Source: Gautieria morchelliformis
Lineage: Eukaryota; Basidiomycota; Agaricomycetes; Gomphales; Gomphaceae
Direction: 5' to 3'
Length of the DNA stretch: 64,000 nucleotides
Assembly (NCBI GenBank): GCA_015179125.1
Contig: WHVA01000304.1
Span: forward strand, 1 to 64,000
Position numbers and translations under genes: made by a program. How positions within the stretch are numbered: the stretch's first letter is position 1; each line of letters begins with the position of its first letter. A model generated the notes under the pieces. That model had not been told where the DNA came from. It made no database searches and saw nothing but the letters and a program-made list of their open reading frames with translations. Positions 11,096-23,142 of the stretch are shown here, in pieces.

Positions 11096-11829
11096 GATTT
11101 GAGTCGTCGGGGAGTGATGAGACTTTTAATCTCTGAAGAGTGGATAACTAAGTTGTGGATGTAGGGAGGTTCGGTACTATGTAACTAAGGGAATAAACAC
11201 TGAGAAGACTCGAATTGATGCACGGGCAATACGATGCGCTGAGGACTCAAGCGCGGGGAAGATGTCCAGCAAAACTTGGTAATTTTAATTGGGAGACATG
11301 GGACTGGTTCTTATACAAGTGTAGCTAAGATAGCTAACAGTGAGATCGAGGGGGGCATGGGCGAGAGGAAGGTCAGACGATGGTGGACCGAGGGTTGGAG
11401 ATGGGTGTGGAGCATTCAAGGGGTAGATCGGGGAGGGGGAACTAGGTACGTGTACATATTGTGGAGCAACATGATATGCTCACAATGGAACAGGGTCGGG
11501 TCAGGTGAAGAGGGGGAAAGGAAAATAGATGGGACTCGATCGTCCGGCTGATCCACAATGTGAATGTGGCGTTATGAGCCCATGAGCTCGCACGGCTCCT
11601 CGACTCGGCTCAACTCGACTCGACTCACTGCACGCATGCGCGCCTCGGTGGACTCGTTTGACTCGCGCGGTAATGGAAACTCATGGAGGGGGAGGAATGG
11701 TAAGTAACTGGTGGATCATAAAGGGGTGAGTGGGTCACTGAATACTGTACAGTCCATTTCCTAACAGGTGAGACATGTATTACTAATACTTTTGAGCTGC
11801 TCTGCAGGTTGTGCCAACCGTGGACGGTT
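11096..11829. other. Intergenic spacer with ACTCG-rich stretch
   Basis: No gene recognised. A short block at about 11590-11670 is built from imperfect ACTCG/CTCGA units. The rest is G-rich unique-looking sequence. Confidence 0.4.
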
Positions 11830-12206
11830 TGTGAAAAGGATGAAATTCCCAATTTGGACATATGTGATGAAAACACCTTCTTTACATTTAGTACATACAT
11901 GGATCTCAAAATTGCCCATACATGTCTAAAACTTTTTGTTCCATGTGTGTACTAGAGTGTTTTGGAAAACTTTATGTTTTCTGGAATGTTCTAGAGACAA
12001 GGCAACATGCAGACTACCCTTATCTTCATGTCTCCTAGTGTCTAGAACATTCCAGAAAACATAAAGTTTTCCAAAATGCTCTAATACATACATGGAACAA
12101 AAAGTTTTAGACGTGTATGGGCAATTTTGAGAACCGTGTCTGTACTAAAAGTAAAGAATGTGTTTTCATCGTGTATTTCCAAATTGAGAATTTCATCCTT
12201 TTCACA
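11830..12206. repeat. MITE-like full-length hairpin element
   Basis: A 377-bp near-perfect palindrome. The left arm starts TGTGAAAAGGATGAAATTC (11830) and the right arm ends with its complement at 12206. Arms of about 170 nt match throughout with few mismatches, around a central loop of about 30 nt near 12018. No coding sequence. This fold-back structure is typical of a miniature inverted-repeat transposable element. An unambiguous target duplication was not visible. Confidence 0.75.
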
Positions 12207-12479
12207 GTGAGTGTGAGTAGTGAGCGCATGCTGGCAGGTCCCTCGCTGATTAGCTGCATGAAAATCAGAGATTTAGACTGCAAATAAATACACTTTTCTT
12301 AATGCAAATTGTTTAATTTTATTTTCCCCAATGTGTTTGACCTAACCCCGTGTGAAGCAGGAGTATCCATCCTACCAATGACCATTACGATCAGTTGTTC
12401 AGTCACGCGTCACAAGACCAGTCTGAGTGGCGACGTTACGTAACCACTTCTTATACCACTTATATCTTTCTCTCACAAA

Positions 12480-14910
12480 ATGACTGACTCTGCTTCATCT
12501 TCTTCTCCCCCCGATTCCCCGGTTGATACACCCCCATCCTCTATCGATATCCCAAATGGGACTCTAAAAGATATATCCGAGCAAGACAAAGTCGAAGCTG
12601 CACGTCTCAAGGGAGACGCGAACAAGGCATTCCAGCGTACGCTGCAACCGTATCGGAATACGCCTTTCATTCATGCCACGATTTATCTAGGACATGACTT
12701 CCCTGTCGCTGCCACCTTATATTCTCGAGCTATAGATCTGAATCCTACGGATCCCACCATATACTGCAATCGTGTGTCCATTCTGTAAGATATGCATGCG
12801 AAATCTTTTGAGACACTATTAGGTGCATATGCCCGAATGAAACTTGAAGAACAAGGTTTCGCAATCAGTGATGCCAGTTCGTGAACAGTTTCTTTCCTGT
12901 CTCTTTGACTCTTGACTCACGATGGTGACACGTATAGCAAAGGCCATCGAACTTGACCCAAACTATGTTAAGGCATATTATCGGTGGGTTCTTCCGCGTA
13001 GTTACCACATTGCACACGTGTGACCACAATAGCCCAGACGAGCCCTCTGTCAACTCGCAATATTTCGACCCCAGAAAGCCGTGACAGACTTCAAGAAGGT
13101 TCTTGCGTTGGAGCCACAGAATAAACTTGCTCGAACGCAGCTTGAGGCGACCCAGAAACTCATCCGCAAAGTCGAGTTTGAAAAGGCTAGTACTGACACG
13201 ACGAATATATGCTCGACTTACGCGAAGCTAACAACCGCAGGCAATCGAGTTAGACGAGGAGCAAAATGCTGCGGAACGGTGTCAGGATGTGATTAAAGAA
13301 GGTCATTTTCTTGTTAGTGTCTGTTATGCGATCCATTTTACAACGCAGCTATGTTCAACAGGGGGTTGTGAAGTCGATAGCTCGTACACGGGACCTCGAT
13401 TGGAAAAGGTTCAAAATGGGGGATATAAGATCACGCAAGACTTTGTCGATTCAATGCTTGATTGGTTTAAGCGTGGAAAGACATTACACCGTCGTTTTGT
13501 GTGGGAAATTGTACTCGGATGCTACAACGAACTCTTCAAGGAAGACAGCCTCACGGACCTTCTGTTAGAGCAAGGCGTCACTTGCGACGTTATCGGTGAT
13601 CTACATGGTAATCTCTGGGTTGTACAACAGTTGTTCGCCCAAACTGATGTGGATGACCAGGGCAATACTACGACATGTTACATCTATTATCTCTGACGGG
13701 TAGACCGTCGGAGACGCATTGTTTACTTTTCAACGGAGACTTCGTGGATCGAGGCTCTTGGTCTATTGAAGTCGTACTGGCACTTTTCGCGTATAAATGT
13801 AAAGTATTTTTATTCTCAAGCCTTGCACCAAACTGACTTGTGAGTTTAGGGTTGTATCCTCGCAGTGTCAAACTCAATCGAGGAAATCACGAGACAAAGT
13901 CTATGAATTCGGTCTACGTCAGTCCGTCCGTTGTTTCCTTATATATCTCCAATCCATTCATGAGTGCTTCAGGGTTTTGAGGGTGAGGCGAAGCACAAGC
14001 ACGGCGAACTGACATACAAGGTGTGTCGTCTCATCTAACAATGAATCTTGGGCATTGCTGATGACGTTGTCTAGTTGTTTGCTCACGTATTCACGGCCCT
14101 GCCGTTGGCGACCCTGGTCTCCGCATCACTTCCGCCTACTCCTTCAGAGAAACCAACTATTCTCTCTCCTGAGGGTCGGAAGCGCTATTTTGTTGTACAT
14201 GGCGGGCTGTTCAGCCGAGACGGTGTCACGCTCGACGAGATTCGCAAGGTGCCACGCATCGGGCAACAACCTGGCAATGATGGTTTGATGTGTGAGGTGC
14301 GTGAAGCTCGTTGGCTCAGCTCCTTTTTTTTCGCTATATCCATCTCAGCTTTTATGGACGGACCCACAAGAAATGCCAGGTCGAGGGCCAAGCAAGAGGG
14401 TACGTATCGTCCTTACTCTGACTCTTACTTTGACGCGAACCGTAATCAATTAAGGGGGTGGGCATTGGGTTTGGTCCTGACGTGACAAAACGATGGTGTC
14501 AGTTGAATGGTATCACCGGTGTGTTGCGCTCACACGAGGTCCGGCAAGGTAGGTACCCCAAATCCGAACTTCTCAATCGAAACTGACTGTACCTGTCATA
14601 GGCGGATATGCTGTCGAACACGACGGGTTATGTACTACTGTATGCTTACTCTCACCCTTTTGTCTTTGTTTTCTTATTATGGTTTGCGGTTCGTCAGGTC
14701 TTCTCCGCCCCTAACTACGTCGATCAGGTGGGAAACAAAGGCGCATATGTACGTATTTTTTCTACGCTTTTGACACCTTCTTTACATCGCACTGGACAGG
14801 TACGGATCGATGCGAATGGTACACAGGCGTACTTCACGTTCGACGCTAAGGAGCATCCGCCTATGCGTCCCATGGCATACGCCTCAAGCATGGCAAACAT
14901 GATGATGTAG
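12480..14910 (+). CDS. PPT1: Serine/threonine protein phosphatase 5 (TPR-PPP)
   Basis: PP5/Ppt1-type metallophosphatase, an Hsp90-associated Ser/Thr phosphatase. The start ATG at 12480 precedes a short Ser/Pro-rich leader, then TPR repeats ([46 protein letters not shown]), then the PPP catalytic domain. Metal-binding and catalytic motifs are all visible: GDLHG (about 13600), GDFVDRG (about 13735), RGNHE (about 13880), [18 protein letters not shown] (about 14200), SHEV (about 14530) and [17 protein letters not shown] (about 14705). The C-terminus [14 protein letters not shown] is family-typical. At least ten short introns. Small departures from the usual motifs: GDLHGN where PP5 normally has GDTHGQ, and LNRGNHE instead of LLRGNHE. 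The catalytic residues themselves are kept, so the enzyme should be active. Confidence 0.93.
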
Positions 14911-15119
14911 TGTCATAGTGTGCAGCTATCTTTATTGTCCCACTTTCTACAGCTCGTGTTTAATGTGATCGTGCGGTTAGTTCATAATGCCTCTGTGCAG
15001 AGGTTTATTTTTTCCAGGTATTAGCATTGACTCTCGAGAGAAACAGCATTACATAAGTACAATCTAGAGGAAGGATAAGTCACGTGATTGCGGAGACTTG
15101 CAATTTCTTGCATCCAACA

Positions 15120-17893
15120 ATGAACAAGAGTAACCTAGCGGCTTTCTTCGATGATGAGGAAGAGTCGCCATTTCCAGTGCGATTGGATTGCATCCCCTGA
15201 CTGGCTTTGTGACTCACCGTCAAACTTCATAGCAAAAGAGCGTCGATGATCAAAAACTCTCCCAGTATGCTCAAGGTATGAGAGATACACTCGAATAAAT
15301 CATTTTACATGTATGGTTGTTAGGAACTGTACGCAAGTCTAAACGGGAAAAAGACCGAGAGGCTGCAGAGGCTAAGAAAAGGTTCGTAATAGTAATAAGA
15401 CCGTGACGTCCACTCACCCTTACCATTATTCCTTTGGCAGGGAGGAAGAGCAGGAGGCGGCCAGAGCATATGCCGAATTTGTAGATGCGTTCGATGCTGA
15501 TGGTGCATCGCGGAACAAAAGAGCAGCCTTCGTGAAAGCAGGTGGCCAAGAGGAAGTCTACGCTCCTGCCCCGCCTGAGCACAAGGAACGAGATGAATAC
15601 GCAGAAAGGGTGAGGCCTCTCCCGTGTATTTTTATAGTGTTTCTGGATTCAGACGAATCCTTAGTATGCACGCTCTCCCGACCCTACCACCCAGCTCCCA
15701 AAGGAAAGGGTAAGCGAGCTATGGACTCGTTTCTGGAGGAGCTCAAGCGGTAAATTGGTATTATCTATATTTCGGAAAGTTTATAACCTCAAATCCTATT
15801 CTCCAGCGATCAAGCCGACCGTGAGGATCGATTGAAACGACGAGCTGATGGTATGTTTCATCGTTACTTCATTCTCATCTGTCATATCTATGCAGCCCAC
15901 GGAAAGTCCGTCAACTCATTGGCAGGTGAATTGGATTTCCTTTCTCTTTGGTTCTACCTTACGTGTCTCCTGGCAGCGTATGAGACGCAGAGTGGCAGCA
16001 AAGATCGTGGTGATCCTGCAGTAGGTCCAGGATTAATCCGGTATACCATCATTTGCAAACTCTTCCGCCTAGACTTCGAATATATTTGTAGCCAACCTAC
16101 CACAGCACATAACGGAGGCTACATTGGGCAACTTCTTTGCCAAGCTCGGACCCGTGGGATCTGTATGTTCCTTCATATTCACAACTGCTTTCACGTGTCA
16201 CACTCTTGCCTCCTGTAGGTCAAAATAATGTGGCCCAGAGGAGATACGTCACTTGGCCCCGGCTCAGACATTACTTCCACACGACGAGCCAAAAGCGCCG
16301 GACTTAGTGGCTTTGTGTCCTACATGAAGCGGCGGGATGCTGAGGTGGCTGTTCGAGAAATGGATGGTTATGATTGGGGGGGATACATACTCAGAGTTGG
16401 TTGGAGTAAAGCTGTCCCCGTTGGGCCTAAGGCAGCATATGGTGATTGGGCATGTTCACACCCGCCTGCTGTTTGTCTCATTCTTCTTCAGGCGCCGAAC
16501 GTTCCCGCTCTGTCTCTCGTTCCCCAGATCGGAGACGCTATAGCAGGAGTCGCTCCCGAGATCGATACCAGTCCCGAAGTCGTTCACGAGAACGGTCATA
16601 TCATTCACGAAGGCGTCAGAGCCGTTCGTGGAGCCGTAGCCGCAGCCGGTCTCCCCGTCGGCGGCGTCTATCTCGATCTCCTTATAGTCGCCGTTCGAAT
16701 AATGTGGACCCAGAAGCTGAAAGCTTCATCCGGACGGTGGCGAATAAAGTTCGAGAACAAGGGAAGCAGTTTGAAGACGTGTTGCGAGAGCGCGAGAATG
16801 GGAAGCCGAAGTTCGCATTTCTCTGGGACGAGCGGGTGAGCACGGATACGCAAGGTAACCAAGTAATGGCTAATATACCCTGGTTGTGCTCAAGAACCCT
16901 GAACATCGTTTCTACCGCTCGCTACTGCAATCTGGTCGGCATATCGACGCTGGCTTCATTGATGAAGTAAGTTGAATTCAAGTTGAATTCATATGGCGTG
17001 AGAAGAGTCTGAAATGGCTCCGAAATAGGGATATAACTCGATATATTCCACCGATTCCGCTGAGGAATCTGAAAAGGAACGTGGCCGGAAAGGACGATTA
17101 GGAAAACTAGCACGTCGCCGGTTTGAGGCGATGCTTCGGGCGTTAACTGGACAGCGAGGGGAGCTTGCGCGATGCATGGCATTTAGTCTTGAACATGCAG
17201 ATGCCGCGTCTGAGGTGAGCAAAATTTCCCAGTTTCTCCCCCCTCCCTCATCTGACTCTCGTGACTTAGGTGGTTGATATCATCGTAGCCTCGCTACTTG
17301 TCGATGGCACCCCCGTTCCCCGCAAAGTGGCTCGGCTTTATTTGATCTGTGACATTCTTCATAATTCCGCTGCGTCAATTCCCAACGCTTGGAAGTTTCG
17401 TCAGGAATTCCAAACTCGCCTCGGTCTGGTTTTCGACCATTTGTCGACCATTTATCACTCTTTCCCCGGGAGGATTACGGCCGAATCATTCAAAGCTCAG
17501 ATCATTGCCGTCGTGGAGGTGTGGGAGGACTGGATTGTCTTCCCTGCTGAACATACATCTGAACTTAGATCACGCTTGGACGGCTCAACCGACCAGGATC
17601 AGAATCAGGATCAGATTGAGCGTGATTCAAGGCCCCAGGAGCAGGCATCGCAGCCATTCACATCACGGTTTAAAACTAGCTCATTCAAGCCCGCTGACGA
17701 AGGTCCAGAAGCAGAAGAGCCATCCCCAGATCTCGATGGGGAGACCATGTTGGGTGAAGATGTTGATGGCGACCCTATGGAAGGTATTGACGTCGATGGT
17801 GAGCCTATGACTATGACCGAGGGACCACCTGCCGATGCAGAAAACCTCGACGGTGATCCCATGGATGATGTTGACGGGGACCCTATGGATTGA
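15120..17893 (+). CDS. SR140/U2SURP-like U2 snRNP-associated splicing factor
   Basis: Homologue of SR140 (U2SURP), a U2 snRNP-associated splicing protein of the nucleus. The start at 15120 gives MNKSNLAAFFDDEEESP. Then come a charged segment (EFVDAFDADGASRNKRAAF, about 15478), an RRM (FVANLPQHITEATLGNFF, about 16090, and GYILRVGWSKAVPVG), an RS-rich block (about 16490-16690), a SURP domain (GKPKFAFLWDE, about 16800), and a CID domain that binds the RNA polymerase II tail (VARLYLICDILHNSA, about 17325). The C-terminus is acidic with repeated DGDPM-like units (about 17745-17890). Several short introns. The RS block sits between RRM and SURP, unlike the C-terminal RS tail of the human protein. 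The gene lies about 210 bp after PPT1, same strand, and converges on the vigilin gene with a gap of about 125 bp. Confidence 0.88.
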
Positions 17894-18017
17894 TCGATCG
17901 ACTGTACTTTTGAAGCATTTTTATTATACGGCAATGTGATTTTTGTGAGATGCATATGAATCAACATAGTGAGAACTATTAGATCCTTCCCCATCGAATT
18001 TCCGGATAAATAGAAAA

Positions 18018-21000
18018 CTAGTTTCTGCGGTTGGCGATTTGTACCAACGCATCCTTCGCAGCTTGGAGGGCTGATTCTGAGCCAATGATGGTGATAAGGT
18101 TATCCTCGCGCCCCACAGTAATCTCCGCCCCCGTCTCTTGGCGCAAGCGAGCAACGTTCGCACCTTGAATACAGCGGGAGATTAATAACAAAAAAAAAAA
18201 CTTGACTGGCGATACGCACCTTTCGACCCGACAATCCGCGGAAAGACAGACCTATCAGGAAGCGTGAGGAATCCAACATGAGAAGCTTTTTCGGCATGCT
18301 CTATAGCGTCGTTAATAAGACCTTTAGCTTTATCGAGAGCGGCCTGATCTCTTGCTCTGAGTGTCCACTCAGAATTTCCTTCCTCAGCATCCTGATAGTT
18401 AGCAATGACCTGCCAGTTCACGCCTCCAGTATCTGTCTCGAGGTCGGTATCGTCGATCCTTGTAGCAGCCTCGGTAGATGGACGAGCGGGGACTGCAGAT
18501 CTGGTGGGAGTGACGGATTGGTCCACATTCACACCCAAAGCGCGTAGATTTCTGAAGAAGCTCCCTTGCTGGCTGATGACATGGTGGTATCGAAGAGGCA
18601 CTTCGACGGATGCCTTGACAGCGTCAGGCGCGGGCGCACGAATTTGCTTCGTGAGTTCGGTCACAGCTTTCTCAGCGGCGGACCTAGGACCAATCACTTT
18701 CACAATGTTCTGTGGCTCCACCTCTTGGAGATCAGCAGCATTTTCCGGGTCGCCCACGTGATGGTATGACCTCGAGCCAGGGAACTGAACTTGAGTCCCT
18801 GTGCGCCCTTGGAAGTCCTTCAAGCGGGTCTCGGGATGAGTAATTGAAAATAAAAGAACACACTCACATTGAGATTTTGGCCGCCACGTCCGATCATGGC
18901 CCTGTGTTGGGCAGCAGGAATGACAACACCAAGTACAACCCGGTCCCGAAGGGTGGCCGTTGTTTTCTCGAGCTCGGCTTGTAGCTTAGCCACAAGGCCT
19001 CGGTCACCACGTAAGCGAACTTCGTCTGCCGGTTCACCTTGCCTTGGGCTAAACAAACTGTTAATAGCTACACGTCAAAAGGAGTATAGGCACTCACAAA
19101 TGAATCAGGCCCGCCTGAACCTTTGTATCAGCCGGACCGCCACATTTGGCGACGAGATCACGAAGACCCTGACCACCTGCACCAATCAAACTTCGGTGAA
19201 ATCTGCTCTCGATACTGATAGTCACAGTAACCTCTTCCCCCACGCTGTCGGCAATGGCCATAATAGCCGCTTTCGCAGCAGCAATGGCCTTCTTGGTGCC
19301 GCGAAGTGAGACGTTGGCGGTAGGCCCAGAGTCGTCCGTGCTCTTGTCAATATCAATATGCGCATCCGTTGTATCCTTGATCTCGTTGATCGAAGCCCCA
19401 CCTTTACCAAGAATACGTGCGACCGCCCGTGTAGGTACCGTGAACTTCAAAGTGTTATTTGACTCCTTTTCGAATTCGACGGCCTGATTCCGATGTCAGT
19501 TTTCAGCATACGTAGGAGTTGCGCCTATGTCTAAACATACATCCATGATCTCGGCCTTGGCGCCTGCGACGCCTTTTTTGCCTCCCTTAACCAAGACCTC
19601 GTCTATCTTCAGATTATCACGAGGTCTACCGCCTTCTGTGTGTTCATCGGTATCACGCGGGAAGGTGATCTTGACCGAATACTTGTCCTATGCATAGGCC
19701 TGATCTAAGCAATATGGGATACCCAGACCATGCCTTTTACCCACCTCAAGCCTCATAACATACTTGCCACTCTGACCGATGATGGAATAGTGATACTGGC
19801 GTGGAATTCGGAGGATCTCTGAAGTTTCGTCCGCGAGCTTCTCGACTTGGCCCAGTACTCTGCGTTTTGCCTCTTCGACATTTTCCTTCCGACCAGTAAT
19901 CTGTCGAAGGGCAAGTGATATGCTCGTAGTGAGTGATGCACAAGGAACGCGCCATCTTAATGGTCTTACCTTGACTTTGGATTTCTGAGCAGTGGGCTTT
20001 TTCTTTTTTCCCTCTTTCTCCCGCTCCTCGACTTCGTCGTTGAAGTCCAGCTTGACACCCAGTTGATCCCTCAGCCTGAAGCAATACGTTGGCAGAGTGA
20101 CAGGCCAATATGGAGCAGTACTAACCTATTGACGCCGCTCCCATGGGCTCCGACGATCTTGCCAACGTACTCCTTCCCGATTTCGAACTCGACGGACTGG
20201 AGAGGGCGAGTCACTTTCGCAGCTGATCATCGAAGCCGTGAAAGGACTCACATGACTGTTGTCAATCTCATCATTCTTGGCTTCCTCGACAATGCGAAGG
20301 ATTTCCTTGGAAGCCCGGTCCACATCGGCACTTGCCCCACGAATGACGATAATATTGTTGTCGTTCGCATCACCGTCAACCAACTTCTTCGCGTCGTGTC
20401 CGAGCTTGATGGCAAGCGCCTTGTCCTCGCCGATAATCGCGTTCAAAGTCGTTCCTCCTTGCCCGATGATGGCGTCGTGCCATTTTTTATCCACGATGAG
20501 GGTTTCGCTTTTGACGTCAGCTGCATCCTTGGCCAACTTTTTCAATTCCTTTTCCACCTCGTCAAGGTGTTGAGCTTTCTCTGCAGGCAGTGCAGAGGCG
20601 GCCGCTGAGAGAGGATCGTAAACAAGGACAATTGTCGAAGATTCTGCCGACTCAGGTGGGAAGTAGAGTAGAACATTGTGCGCATCATGGAATTGCTTGA
20701 TCCTAGACAACCAGGTAAGACAATGAACGCTGAACACCCCAGGTATGACTTACTTCTTAGCAGATTTTCCTTGGATGACACGATGCAAAAGCCAGTCTAT
20801 TTCCACATCCCGGGTTCCGCCGATGAGTTTACCGATTAACCCAGAGAGTGTCCTAACGGCAGCATCGACTGCTACCTTCTCTCCAACAAGATCGATGTTC
20901 ACGCTGCCCTGCTTGTCCATTGGCACGAAGGAGGGTGAGTAAACAGCCACGCCATGATGCTCGTTCGTAAGACTCTTGGTGAAGGACGTCTTGTTGATGT

Positions 21001-22488
21001 ACGTGAGCATCTGCCTGGAAATAGCGATGGGACCTGGCAACGGGTATTCGTATATATGTTGAGAGTTGGCTCTCTGTTCGATCAATGATTGATGAAAGCG
21101 CTAAGACGCGAAACCTGGGAACGTACCACCATGACCGCCTGCAGACCGGCAGACAAGTCTGCAGGTAAACCCCAAATTGTGACATTCTCCCCAGGCTCTT
21201 CTGGCTTAGGTACGACCACAGAGCACCTGACCTTGTGAAGGATTTCCTGGTTCCCATTGCCAACGAGAAGGCGATGCTGCCTTTTGGGGAGTTGTGTGCT
21301 GACGGAGTGGAGGCCTGTCCTGAGCTCCTCGACGGTCGCCTTGACGCGCTCAATGACACGCCCCACAGCTTCTCTGTCGCCACTAACTACGACTTCCCGT
21401 TCTTTATCTACCCAAGATAAATGTATTTCACCGCCCTGTGCTGCTGCCTCGAACTGAGGCTTACGCGCAAGAACAAAGGACACAAGATGCTGTGGGATGT
21501 CACGAACACGCTGTGTCGTCTTGGAAGTCTTGGATGCAACTATTGCCAAAAGATGGCCGCGAGCTTCTTCAGCCAGTGGGGCTGGTCCTTGGACAGTGAT
21601 AGGAACAGTAACTCCCTCATCTCCATCAACAGAACTTGGGGGTAACGGCGTGCCAGAGCGTGTAACGGGTTGGGAAGCACCGTTGAGATTACCGTTTGTA
21701 CCATTAGGGACGAGCGAGTCCCTGCGCGGTATGTCAATCCTGACGCCAGTCTGATCACGAATGTGCTTCAGGTTGGCGCCTAACGATACAGGTATCAATG
21801 CAAGAATGCGCCAAGAATATTCAGAACCAATACCTTTTGGGCCCACGATTGCGGCAATGGTGGAAGCCGGCGCATTGATGATGAGCGTGACCTAGAAAAT
21901 AAGCTTTAGACAGGCAATAAGGTTGGCGAAATGGTCAGCGTACAACGGGGCTCAGCTGTGCAACAAGCTGACGCTTCGCCTTTTCTACCTCCCTCTCAGA
22001 TTCGCCTTTGACGAAGAACGTCGTCTGACCGGTTTTCCTTTGGGTGGAGGCCTCAACCTTGACCTTGAACCTTGCCATGGTGGTCTTCATAACGTCACCC
22101 AGGGACCCTTGCCTGCCGTCTTTGCCGGCATGGGAAAGGTCAACCGCGCTGAGATTGAACGAATCAGAGACGAGTTTGCTCTTGGCGGCTGTGGCTTTGA
22201 TTCGAGGTGCGGTGGCAGCACTCCAGGCTGTGGGGGCCTGCTGCCTCGTGGGAGGGGCGGATGGAGCGAGAGACGGGAAGGCAGTTTGAGATTCAGTGTC
22301 GAGTGGCGTGGATGCACTGTTGGTGGCGGGACGCTTAGGCTTGGTTTCATCGTTGCCACCGAGAGAGGGGAATGGATCTGGGGCCCCTTCAAGTTTGTGT
22401 TTACGCTGCCACAGAAAAGTGAGCGATGATTTTGAAGAAAAAAGGGAACATTATGTACCTGAAGGTCGGCCGCGGAAAGAGTAGTCAT
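18018..22488 (-). CDS. SCP160: Vigilin/Scp160-like multi-KH RNA-binding protein
   Basis: Large cytoplasmic RNA-binding protein built almost entirely of KH domains; vigilin/Scp160 associates with polysomes and the ER. The start ATG at 22488 (MTTLSAADLQ) is followed by an intron. GxxG loops seen in order include IVGPKGANLKHI, LLVGNGNQEILHKV, IIGQGGTTLNAI, IVGAHGSGVNRL, IIGQSGKYVMRL, ILGKGGASINEI, LIGAGGQGLRDL, MIGRGGQNLN and IVGSKGANVARL. Other modules lack a clear GxxG (for example near FVLARKPQF and VIQGKSAKK) and look degenerate, as is known in vigilins. The last KH ends at VQIANRRN and stop (18018). More than ten introns, one with a long T tract (18186-18195 on the plus strand as A/T run). 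Divergent from the Pff1-like gene, with 654 bp between. Confidence 0.9.
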
Positions 22489-23142
22489 GATGGATAGAAT
22501 GTGACGACCGAGAGACAATGAGCCGTTGACGGAGAGAGAGACCTGAGGGATGGATGTGAGATGGGGAAGCCAGACCAGCAGCTAACGACGTGAGCGTTCG
22601 GAGCAACAAGTTGTTCGCTTGTAACAACTAGCGCCGAAGCCTTAAAGGCCGTGTACGTGGACTGTCGTGGACCTCCCTCAGCTTTCCTTTCAGCGTTCAT
22701 TAATACTTTGGCCTTCCATCATATCAAGTTCTCTTCTCTGCAGTGATAGACTGCTGAAGATGCCGGACAAGGCTCTCGGGAATGGGCGCCGGCAGCGGTA
22801 TGTCACCTTGCCATGATTGGATTGTTTTAGCCTTATACATTCTCTCCGGCGCTGTCTAAGCTCGATAAGGTCTCGCTGGCGAACTCATCATACCTTGACG
22901 GCATTGGCTGGGACACGGTGGTCGCGACAAGTTAGCATCGGTCGAGCTCCCGCTCAGCAGCGGGATGGGAACAGGCGTGCTTGTACTCGCTTGCAGGGCT
23001 GGCGTGCTCACCCTCGTATGAAGAAAATTGTCGCGGGCTCAACGTTCAAAGTTCAACGTTCAACTGTCTCCTCGACGCTTGCAATGGAAGTCACGTGACC
23101 ATACTTTCTTTACGTCACTGCTGCCAACGCTCTTCGCCCATC
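22489..23142. promoter_or_regulatory. Divergent intergenic region, SCP160 and PFF1
   Basis: About 650 bp between two divergently read start codons. No gene recognised. A short repeated GTTCAAAGTTCAACGTTCAAC stretch (about 23045) lies close to the PFF1 start. It must hold both promoters, but no TATA box is obvious. Confidence 0.5.
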
